Assembly (NCBI GenBank): GCA_041477815.1
Contig: JBGOUV010000441.1
Coordinates: 1-5,224 of the forward strand
Direction: 5' to 3'
Origin: JBGOUV01 sp041477815
GTDB taxonomy: Bacteria > Acidobacteriota > Terriglobia > Bryobacterales > JACQDG01
DNA: 5,224 nucleotides
Shown one piece after another: positions 1 to 5,137 of the stretch. The notes beneath the pieces are model-generated. The model worked only from the letters and a program-made list of their open reading frames with translations. It had not been told where the DNA came from and made no database searches. The position numbers and the translations under genes are program-made. Position 1 is the stretch's first letter; each line of letters begins with the position of its first letter.

Positions 1-530
1 AGCTCGCCAACCCCGAGCTGCAGGTGGTCGTCTACTCGGGCGACGGCGACCTTTTCGCCATCGGCGGCAACCACTTCATCCACGCCGCTCGCCGCAACGT
101 CGATATCAAGGTCATCTGCGTCAACAACCTGATCTACGCCATGACCGGCGGCCAAACGGCTCCCACCACGCCTCTCCAGGCCGTCACCAGCACCTCGCCC
201 TACGGCTGCCAGGAGCCGGCCTTCAATCTGCCGTATCTGGCCGAGTCGGCCGGCGCCGCCTATGTCGCGCGCTGGACTACCTTCCACGTCCGGCAGCTCG
301 CCCGCTCCATGTCCGAGATGCTGTCCCGGAAGGGCTTCTGCTTCCTCGAGATCCTCTCGCCCTGTCCCACCCTCTACCAGCGCCGCAACCGGCTGGGCGA
401 CGGCCTCGATACTATGAAGTACTACAAGCAGCACAGTAAGACCCAGCACGGCGCCGCCACCCGCGAGGCGGGTTTCGGCTTCCAGGGCGAGATCATCGTC
501 GGCAAGTTCGTCGACCGGGAGAGGACATGA
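1..530 (+). CDS. korB: 2-oxoacid:ferredoxin oxidoreductase beta subunit (KorB type), 5'-truncated by window edge
   Basis: This is the TPP-binding beta subunit of a 2-oxoacid (probably 2-oxoglutarate):ferredoxin oxidoreductase. The enzyme is cytoplasmic, decarboxylates the 2-oxoacid to an acyl-CoA and passes electrons to ferredoxin, or runs in reverse for CO2 fixation. The reading frame is open from base 3, so the gene enters from outside the window; the GTG at 24 is not its real start. About 175 residues are visible. The thiamine-diphosphate motif runs from GDGD (visible residues 13-16) to NN (41-42), with GGNHFIHAARRN between. It is followed by MTGGQTAPTTP, TSPYG and a C-terminal GFCFLEILSPCPTLYQRRN block, all typical of KorB/PorB proteins. 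The N-terminal part, where such subunits carry cluster-binding cysteines, lies outside. The stop overlaps the next start as ATGA, showing translational coupling with the gamma subunit. The family is secure; the 2-oxoglutarate preference is inferred from KorB resemblance. Confidence 0.93.
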   Translation, partial: LANPELQVVVYSGDGDLFAIGGNHFIHAARRNVDIKVICVNNLIYAMTGGQTAPTTPLQAVTSTSPYGCQEPAFNLPYLAESAGAAYVARWTTFHVRQLARSMSEMLSRKGFCFLEILSPCPTLYQRRNRLGDGLDTMKYYKQHSKTQHGAATREAGFGFQGEIIVGKFVDRERT

Positions 531-1132
531 GTACTACTGCGATCCGCATCGCCGGCTTCGGCGGCCAGGGCGTGATCCTCTCGGCCATGGTCATCGGCAA
601 GGCCGCCTGCATCTACCAGCCCGGCTACGCCACCCTCACCCAGAACTTCGGCCCCGAGGCGCGCGGCTCGGCATGCAGCGCCCAGCTCCTCCTGTCGGAC
701 CAGCCCGTGCTCTACCCCTACGTCGTCCAACCCGACATCCTGGTGGCGCTGTCCCAAGACGCCTACCGCCTCTTCACCCCGGAGCTGAAACCCGGCGGGC
801 TGCTGGTGGTGGAGCAGGACCTGGTCCGTCTCACCGGACCCCACGACGGCCTCCGCGTCTATGCGGTCCCGGCCACGCGGCTGGCGGAGGAGCTGGGCCG
901 GAGGATGGTACTCAACATTGTCATGGTGGGGTATTTTAGCGCGGTGACTGGGTTGGTATCCCCAGACGCTTTACGTCGCGCCGTGGCCGACTCGGTGCCC
1001 GCGGCGTCGGTCGAGTTGAACCTGCGGGCTTTCGATCGCGGCTTCGAGGCGGGCTTGGAGCGTACCCTAGCCACGGGGCTGGAGGCCGACGCTTGGGCGG
1101 GGGTCGAGACGAGTCTCGACCCGGCAGGCTAA
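527..1132 (+). CDS. korC: 2-oxoacid:ferredoxin oxidoreductase gamma subunit (KorC type)
   Basis: This is the gamma subunit of the same oxidoreductase, with 201 residues. The N-terminus has the family's Rossmann-like glycine motif GFGGQGV (residues 10-16), then a conserved NFGPEARG block (40-47) and VQPDILVALSQDAY (67-80). In related enzymes this subunit contributes to the CoA/2-oxoacid site at the interface with the alpha and beta chains. The ATG at 527 is favoured by the 4-bp ATGA overlap with korB and by a GGAG five bases upstream. The family is usually about 180-190 residues. The extra length is a weakly conserved-looking tail (AWAGVETSLDPAG) whose DNA contains a perfect inverted repeat, so the tail may exist partly because of that hairpin. 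The KorA alpha subunit and any ferredoxin-like KorD should lie upstream of the window. Confidence 0.93.
   Translation: MSTTAIRIAGFGGQGVILSAMVIGKAACIYQPGYATLTQNFGPEARGSACSAQLLLSDQPVLYPYVVQPDILVALSQDAYRLFTPELKPGGLLVVEQDLVRLTGPHDGLRVYAVPATRLAEELGRRMVLNIVMVGYFSAVTGLVSPDALRRAVADSVPAASVELNLRAFDRGFEAGLERTLATGLEADAWAGVETSLDPAG
1101..1122 (+). terminator. Perfect inverted repeat in the last codons of korC, possible terminator/3'-end hairpin
   Basis: Arms gggtcgagac (1101-1110) and gtctcgaccc (1113-1122) are perfect reverse complements separated by two bases. As RNA this can fold into a stem of about 8 bp with a 6-base loop. It ends eight bases before the korC stop codon. No U-tract follows, so it could be a GC-only terminator, an mRNA 3'-end stabiliser or a pause site. 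It could also attenuate readthrough from the convergent - strand genes. Confidence 0.35.
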
Positions 1133-1138
1133 GGGCCT

Positions 1139-1152
1139 GCGCCACGTGGCGC
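1139..1152. terminator. 14-bp palindrome in the convergent intergenic gap, candidate bidirectional terminator
   Basis: The sequence gcgccacgtggcgc is a perfect palindrome filling most of the 20-bp gap between the korC stop (1130-1132) and the stop of the convergent - strand gene (1153-1155). Outer arms ggcta (1127-1131) and tagcc (1154-1158) can add a second stem across an asymmetric internal loop. Being symmetric it would act on both transcripts. It lacks a T-run on either side, so intrinsic termination is an inference from position and symmetry. Confidence 0.42.
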
Positions 1153-1557
1153 CTAGCCGCCGGGCGCGTCGATCTTGCCGGTGCCGACGAGGTCCTCGAC
1201 CTTGGTGCCTATGCGGTCGATGCGCTGGGGGATCTGCTGGAGGGTATTCATCTGACCCTCGGTAGCACCCTCGTGCAGGAAGGGATCGGCGTGCCGCGCC
1301 CGCCGCCGCGCCAGCCGCAGGATCTCGCCGACGACTCCGGCCTCGCCGATGGGGGCCGCGTACAGGCCGTCCGCCACGGGCCACACCGCCAGCCGGCGGG
1401 TTCCACCCTGCGTGTCGTGCAGGCAATACACCTGCGCCCGCGGGTCTGCGTCGACGGTCCAGCCCAACTCCTCGGCGGCCCGGCGCAGGCGCGCCTCTAC
1501 CTCGGCCGTCGAGTGGATCGAAAATGTTATGCCGGTCATACCTGTAGACCAGCACAT
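1153..1557 (-). CDS. Uncharacterised small protein, last gene of the ATPase/TOPRIM operon
   Basis: This is a hypothetical protein of 134 residues, or 128 if translation starts at the internal ATG at 1539. I do not recognise its family. The N-terminal half (ITFSIHSTAEVEARLRRAAEELGWTVDA, then VYCLHDTQGGTRRLAVWPVADGLYAAPI) looks like a compact alpha/beta domain. The C-terminal third (MNTLQQIPQRIDRIGTKVEDLV) looks helical and mildly amphipathic. No catalytic motif, signal peptide or membrane segment is evident. The outer start leaves an 18-bp gap after the TOPRIM gene; the inner start gives the more natural N-terminus MTGITFSI. Neither has a good Shine-Dalgarno, so the start is unresolved and translation may be coupled to the upstream gene. 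Same strand and tight spacing suggest co-transcription with the ATPase/TOPRIM pair, as an accessory or a bystander. A competing frame (1067-1567) is Arg/Gly/Pro-rich and invades korC. Confidence 0.68.
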   Translation of the reverse strand: MCWSTGMTGITFSIHSTAEVEARLRRAAEELGWTVDADPRAQVYCLHDTQGGTRRLAVWPVADGLYAAPIGEAGVVGEILRLARRRARHADPFLHEGATEGQMNTLQQIPQRIDRIGTKVEDLVGTGKIDAPGG

Positions 1558-1575
1558 GGGTCGCCAATCAGGATG

Positions 1576-2169
1576 CTACAAGCCCGGCGCGGTGAGAAGC
1601 CGAGCGATCTCCCGGTAGCACTTGTCGAACGAATCGGCGCGGCGGCGGGCCAGGTCGAGATCGAAATGCTCGGTTAGGGCCGCCTGGTCCTCGGTCTCTA
1701 CGTACTTCCTCCCCGCCGGCATGCGTTCTCGGAGCCACTCCTTGGCGCCGCGAATTGCCTCCGGATGGGACGGCGCTTGGAGATCAGGGGCAAGCCCCTG
1801 GCGGCCACGAAGCGATTCGGCGGCCGCCAGGAACCACGCTTCAAATTCGCTCTTCGCCAGCACCACGGCCACCGGAACATTCCGCCGCGCCGAAGTGGCA
1901 CGCGCCAGCAGCGGAGGCCCCACTTCGGCTGGGCAGTCATCGTCACTATCCAGCAACACGAGAATCGCGCCCCGGCCGCCGATAGTACGCGAGGCGAGTT
2001 CCACGGCTCGCTCCAACTCTCCCTGTTGCGCCAGCTTGGAGCCGGGAATACGAATAGGGTGGGGAATATCCACCGGCACACCCAGCGTTCGGGCCACTCG
2101 ACGAATCAGGGCCGGCACCGCTTGTACCTCTCCATGGCCTTCCACGATGCAGCCCACGCGGACGGTCAT
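1576..2169 (-). CDS. DUF4276 family TOPRIM-like protein, predicted nuclease partner of the adjacent ATPase
   Basis: This 197-residue protein matches the DUF4276 pattern along its length. It opens with VEGHGE (residues 9-14) after a first beta strand. LVLLDSDDDCP (70-80) carries the acidic DxD, followed by the AKSEFEAWFL block (105-114). The C-terminus has KYVETEDQAALTEHFDLDLARRRADSF (155-181), very typical of the family. The early Glu plus DxD arrangement fits a TOPRIM fold, which binds Mg2+ and cuts nucleic acid in OLD-family enzymes; E10, D74 and D76 are the likely metal ligands. Nuclease activity is inferred and has not been shown here. Its start overlaps the ATPase stop (ATGA at 2166-2169), so the two are translationally coupled and probably form a complex, the ATPase as sensor or regulator and this protein as effector. 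A GAGAG about nine bases upstream could serve as ribosome-binding site. Confidence 0.88.
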   Translation of the reverse strand: MTVRVGCIVEGHGEVQAVPALIRRVARTLGVPVDIPHPIRIPGSKLAQQGELERAVELASRTIGGRGAILVLLDSDDDCPAEVGPPLLARATSARRNVPVAVVLAKSEFEAWFLAAAESLRGRQGLAPDLQAPSHPEAIRGAKEWLRERMPAGRKYVETEDQAALTEHFDLDLARRRADSFDKCYREIARLLTAPGL

Positions 2170-3407
2170 CCTGCATTGCTCTCGTCAAACAGGCGCAGCG
2201 GTCGTTCCGACACTTCCGCGACTTCCTTCGGATCGGGTCGCAGTTGATTCAGGCGCAGCAGCTCTCCGATGGTGTAGAGCCGGTCTCGAACCACGGATCG
2301 GCCGATTTCATCGAGGGGCGCGATTCTGGTCGTGCCATCCTCTGCATGCACCGCTAGAACGGCCGCCGCGTCCAGGTCTTTGTTGTCCAGGATGTCGGGG
2401 CTGTGACTGGTGACGATCACCTGGGTGGTTTCGCTGGCGTCCTTCAGACTGTCCAGAAGCACGCCCGCAGCCGCCGGATGCAGGGCCGCTTCCGGTTCTT
2501 CAATGCCAACCAAAGGTACCCAAGGGCCGCCGCCATTGCCCGACTGAAACAGGGAGACCAGCACCCCGAGAGCTCGCAGCGTCCCGTCCGACATGTTGGC
2601 CGCCAAGAACCTCCAAGGCGCTTCCGAGCCAACCGCCTTCTGGCGGAACTCCAGCATCTCCAAGCGACCGCAAACCTTCACGTCAACACTGAGAACTCCG
2701 GGAACCACGTTGGCCAGATACTCGACGATGCGACGCTTTCGCGCCGGACCGTGCCTTTCCAACTGGGCCAGGACGCTGGCGATGTTGCTCCCATCACGCC
2801 GCAGCAATTCTCCCGCGTCGGGAGGCTGAGGGTCCCGAATTCGATCGGGATTCAGGTTGTAGAAACCCATCCGCGAAAGCGCTTCGTACACGGGCCGGAA
2901 CTCGGGTAGTCCCGAGGCGTTGACCAGATAGAGGCGATCGATCGAGGCAGCCGGACTTACTCCCACGTTGGTGGAGACCTGACCTGATTGCACCCGAAAG
3001 TAGGCCTCGCGGCCAAGGGCCTGTGCGGCGTAGAGGACACATTCTTCCCTCTGAACTTCGTACTTGCCCGCCGCCCTCGGTCCGATCCGAAATGCATAGG
3101 TACCTCGCCGTCCGTCCGGGAATTTGAACTCCAGCCGCAGCCCGAAGTGCTTGGGACGTCCCCCGGGGAGGTGGCTTCGCATATCTCGGCGGCGGCGCAC
3201 CTCACTGATTCCCCCCCGATCCCGCAGCGCGTGGTCCAACGAACTGCGTAGAGCGTCGGAGACGAAGCGCAGCGCGTCCAGGAAATTGCTCTTGCCGGCC
3301 CCATTGGCCCCCACCAGGAACATCAGGGGACCGAGCCGGACGTTGCAGGCCGCAATGCTCTTGTAGTTCTGGAGCGCCACCCGGGTTAGAAACGTCGCGT
3401 CACTCAT
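2166..3407 (-). CDS. AAA family ATPase, COG4637-like (AAA_21/SMC-ABC type), partner of DUF4276 protein
   Basis: This 413-residue ATPase has an SMC/RecF/ABC-like nucleotide-binding fold. It begins with FLTRVALQNYKSI, the usual N-terminal strand of this group. Walker A is GANGAGKS (33-40), the signature-like motif is NMSDGTLRALG (271-281), Walker B is LVGIEEPEAALHP (299-311) with E303/E304, and the switch His is H335 in VTSHSPDIL. The middle block GFYNLNPDRIRDPQPPDAGELL (171-202) followed by DGSNIASVL is characteristic of COG4637 predicted ATPases. Unlike a full OLD nuclease it has no C-terminal TOPRIM domain; that activity is on the separate downstream gene, overlapping by ATGA. The start at 3407 lies 9 bp after the aminotransferase stop, with a GAAG seven bases upstream. 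Sampled lines across the gene (34-40 G+C per 60) are somewhat poorer in G+C than the aminotransferase (41-45 per 60), compatible with a transferred cassette but not proof. An anti-phage role is inferred from architecture. Confidence 0.92.
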   Translation of the reverse strand: MSDATFLTRVALQNYKSIAACNVRLGPLMFLVGANGAGKSNFLDALRFVSDALRSSLDHALRDRGGISEVRRRRDMRSHLPGGRPKHFGLRLEFKFPDGRRGTYAFRIGPRAAGKYEVQREECVLYAAQALGREAYFRVQSGQVSTNVGVSPAASIDRLYLVNASGLPEFRPVYEALSRMGFYNLNPDRIRDPQPPDAGELLRRDGSNIASVLAQLERHGPARKRRIVEYLANVVPGVLSVDVKVCGRLEMLEFRQKAVGSEAPWRFLAANMSDGTLRALGVLVSLFQSGNGGGPWVPLVGIEEPEAALHPAAAGVLLDSLKDASETTQVIVTSHSPDILDNKDLDAAAVLAVHAEDGTTRIAPLDEIGRSVVRDRLYTIGELLRLNQLRPDPKEVAEVSERPLRLFDESNAG

Positions 3408-3416
3408 CTCGCGTCT

Positions 3417-4559
3417 TCAGTCTACCTCGTTTACCCGCGCCAGCATCCGCCTCATGCCCTCCCCGAACGCCTCCTCGGCCACGATCAGGCTCGCCACCAG
3501 GTACCCCTCCCGAGCGAAGCCGAAGAAGTGGCCGGGATGGAGCAATACCCCGTCGCGCTCGAGCAGCTCGAGGGCCCACTCCTCGTCGGCCAGGATCTGC
3601 GGCAGGCGCAGGATCACCGTCCAGCCCCCCTCCACCGGAAGGCGGCTGCAGAGCGACTGGCCGGCCAGCAAGCGGTCGAGGAGGTGCAGGTTACTCCGCA
3701 CGCGCTCCAGTACCTGCCTCTGGAGGCGGTCCCGCCCGGCCAGCAGACCCGGCAGCGCCCGCTGGATCGGACTGCCCACGGACAGATAGGTATCGGCGAT
3801 CACTTCCAGGCGTTCGAGGGCCCGGTCGCGCCACTCCTCCGGACCACCTACCACGATCCACCCCAGCTTCATCTGCGGCCGCGCGCAGATCTTCGACAGG
3901 CCGCTCAGCACGAACGCTTCCCCGGCCAGGCTGGCGCCGGCGCCCTCCACCGCGTAGTCCAGAAACACCTCGTCGGCCACCAGCGCCAGCCCGTGACGCC
4001 GGCAGAAGTCCAGCAGCTCGGCGCGCTCGCCGGCGGCGGCGAAGGAGCCCGTCGGGTTGTTGGGATGGACCACGATCGCCGCCCGCGTGCGCGGCGTCAC
4101 GGCGGCGGCGAGCGAACTGAAGTCGATCTCCCAGCGCCGGTGGAGCTCCAGACGGTAGGCGGCCAGCTCCACGTCGTTCAACTGGGCTAGAAACTCGAAC
4201 AGCGGGTAACTCGGGGCCGGCACGAGCACCCGGTCGCCCGGATCGGCCAGGAGCCGGAACAGGTGGGCGTAGGCCTCGCTCGACCCCGAGGTCAGCACTA
4301 TGTGGGCGGGGTCCACTGCGCCTTGGTAGTAGTCGGCCACCGCCTGGCGGGCCTCCGGCAGTCCCCGGGGGTCGGGTTCGTAGACCGGCGCTTCCAGCAC
4401 CACCGGCTCGTAGGTAAACCCGCAGCGCGTGGGATTCGATTCCGTCAGGTCCAGCAGGGGCCCTCCGGCGGCGCGGCGTGCCTCCACCCGCCTGGCCAGC
4501 CGGTTCGGCTCCAGGTTCCACGCCGTGCGGGCGGAGAAATGCGGGTGTCTGGGGGCCAT
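3417..4559 (-). CDS. PLP-dependent aminotransferase, class I/II (fold type I)
   Basis: This 380-residue cytoplasmic aminotransferase transfers an amino group via pyridoxal phosphate; the substrate cannot be fixed from sequence. Visible landmarks are LTESNPT (38-44), TSGSSEAY (90-97, phosphate and ring contacts), HPNNPTG (165-171), ADEVF (195-199) with the pyridine-nitrogen Asp at D196, and LSGLSKICARPQMKLGW (218-234) with Schiff-base Lys K223. Two usual residues differ: the Tyr expected after DEx is Phe (F199), and the C-terminal substrate-carboxylate Arg position reads V355 in YLVASL. The length is normal for the family and the frame is intact. The ATG at 4559 is chosen because the protein begins well there; its Shine-Dalgarno is weak (GAGA about ten bases upstream). 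It is the first gene of the - strand run and probably provides the promoter for the ATPase/TOPRIM genes. That promoter must lie inside the divergent small gene, since the starts are only 19 bp apart. Confidence 0.93.
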   Translation of the reverse strand: MAPRHPHFSARTAWNLEPNRLARRVEARRAAGGPLLDLTESNPTRCGFTYEPVVLEAPVYEPDPRGLPEARQAVADYYQGAVDPAHIVLTSGSSEAYAHLFRLLADPGDRVLVPAPSYPLFEFLAQLNDVELAAYRLELHRRWEIDFSSLAAAVTPRTRAAIVVHPNNPTGSFAAAGERAELLDFCRRHGLALVADEVFLDYAVEGAGASLAGEAFVLSGLSKICARPQMKLGWIVVGGPEEWRDRALERLEVIADTYLSVGSPIQRALPGLLAGRDRLQRQVLERVRSNLHLLDRLLAGQSLCSRLPVEGGWTVILRLPQILADEEWALELLERDGVLLHPGHFFGFAREGYLVASLIVAEEAFGEGMRRMLARVNEVD

Positions 4560-4560
4560 T

Positions 4561-4578
4561 TGCTAAGATTCTCAGGAG
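4561..4578 (+). promoter_or_regulatory. Possible extended -10 element and start-abutting AGGAG before the small + strand gene
   Basis: TGCTAAGAT at 4561-4569 resembles an extended -10 (TGn plus TAAGAT, four of six consensus positions). No -35 is seen at normal spacing. AGGAG at 4574-4578 touches the ATG at 4579 with zero spacing, too close for normal ribosome placement. An in-frame TAA at 4564 forbids an earlier start. Transcription from this -10 would begin near 4576, giving an almost leaderless message. The case is speculative. Confidence 0.22.
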
Positions 4579-4839
4579 ATGGGCAATCCCGCCTTCGAGT
4601 CAGTATGGCACAAGATCGCGGCCCTGGAGGGCCAGGCCTTCTACAGCGCCAAGGGTGTGGAGTTCACTTACCGCTTTGGTAAGACCTATGTGGTCGTGTC
4701 CCGCGGGAACCAGTCGATCCCCCGCACGTTTTTCGAGAAGATCTTTCATCGCCTCCAGGCGGAGACGGTGGAGACCTCGCCCGCGCTGCAGGGCCAAACC
4801 TTCATCCTGGGGATTCTGGCGGACCCTCGCCTCCAGTAG
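4579..4839 (+). CDS. Small hypothetical protein (86 aa) with SRxNxxIPxxxFE-type domain
   Basis: This is a soluble 86-residue protein of unknown function. The layout GQAFYSAKGVEFTYRF, then VVVSRGNQSIPRTFFEK (38-54), then a C-terminal LQGQTFILGILADPRL (70-85) resembles a small beta-rich domain I recall from uncharacterised bacterial proteins. Those have the pattern 'G..F.T..G..F.Y ... SR.N..I....F ... G.SY...IL.D.R'. That match is from memory and its function is not established. The frame is closed upstream by TAA at 4564, so ATG 4579 is the first possible start; no nearby in-frame ATG gives a better one. It is divergent from the aminotransferase and its 3' end overlaps the zinc-ribbon gene tail-to-tail by 38 bp. 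No membrane segment or metal motif is seen. The composition is protein-like (mixed aromatic and hydrophobic residues), unlike the Arg/Pro/Gly-rich alternative frames here. Confidence 0.72.
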   Translation: MGNPAFESVWHKIAALEGQAFYSAKGVEFTYRFGKTYVVVSRGNQSIPRTFFEKIFHRLQAETVETSPALQGQTFILGILADPRLQ

Positions 4840-5137
4840 GCTTGCGGCGGCGGCGCCGGGAGGGCTCGAACAGCATCTTCCACACGCCGTAGGCCCCCAG
4901 TCCCACGTAGAGCGACCCCTTGAGCAGCCGGCGGGACTTGGAAACCGGCGGGACCGGCGGGGGCGGGGGCGGAGGCGCGGGCAAGCGCTCGGTCGGCCGG
5001 ATCCAGCGCTTCACCGGGACGAAGGTCTCGCTGGTGCAGGCCGGGCAGCGGGGACCGTCGAAGATCACCTCGCAGTCCAGGCACAGCTTTGCCCGTCGCA
5101 GCTCGACATAGGCAAAGGGGTCGTCGTCCCGGGGCAT
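4802..5137 (-). CDS. Zinc-ribbon protein with Pro-rich linker and hydrophobic C-terminal segment
   Basis: This 111-residue protein has three clear parts. Residues 19-34 hold a zinc ribbon with C19xxC22 and C31xxC34 (CLDC...CPAC), the four cysteines that would bind one Zn2+. Residues 53-65 are a proline-rich linker. Residues 71-90 (LLKGSLYVGLGAYGVWKMLF) form a hydrophobic, Gly/Tyr-rich stretch that could insert in or lie on the membrane, followed by an Arg-rich basic patch (94-99) and a disordered Pro/Gly tail. Its ATG at 5137 shares a base with the TAA of the upstream gene (TAATG), so translation is probably by coupled re-initiation; no separate Shine-Dalgarno is visible. The function is unknown. 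It may act with the upstream Pro-rich protein, perhaps as a membrane-tethered adaptor, but that is inference from arrangement only. Its 3' end overlaps the convergent small gene. Confidence 0.75.
   Translation of the reverse strand: MPRDDDPFAYVELRRAKLCLDCEVIFDGPRCPACTSETFVPVKRWIRPTERLPAPPPPPPPVPPVSKSRRLLKGSLYVGLGAYGVWKMLFEPSRRRRRKPTGGEGPPESPG

Noticed and set aside
1067..1567. Longer - strand frame of 166 codons overlapping the small third gene and the korC 3' end
   Set aside because: It is dominated by Arg/Gly/Ala/Pro as expected of an out-of-frame GC-rich shadow, and it runs across both hairpins into korC. The 134-codon frame has balanced composition and ends exactly at the palindrome.
1622..2413. 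263-codon + strand frame opposite the DUF4276 gene
   Set aside because: It is antisense to two secure genes, Ser/Arg/Pro-rich, and has no domain-like pattern; long antisense frames are common at this G+C.
2935..2944. cgatcgatcg palindrome inside the ATPase gene
   Set aside because: It is a short tandem cgat run coding for Ile-Asp-Arg in frame with no matching partner site elsewhere; likely chance.
1576..3407. Naming the pair PARIS, Gabija or RloAB
   Set aside because: PARIS uses DUF4435, Gabija has GajA plus a UvrD-like helicase, and RloB is a different family. The second gene here reads as DUF4276, so only the general ATPase-TOPRIM logic is shared.
3691..4521. 276-codon - strand frame
   Set aside because: It is a shadow of the aminotransferase in another frame, rich in Arg, Gly and Pro, with no recognisable motif, while the aminotransferase frame has the full set of PLP motifs.
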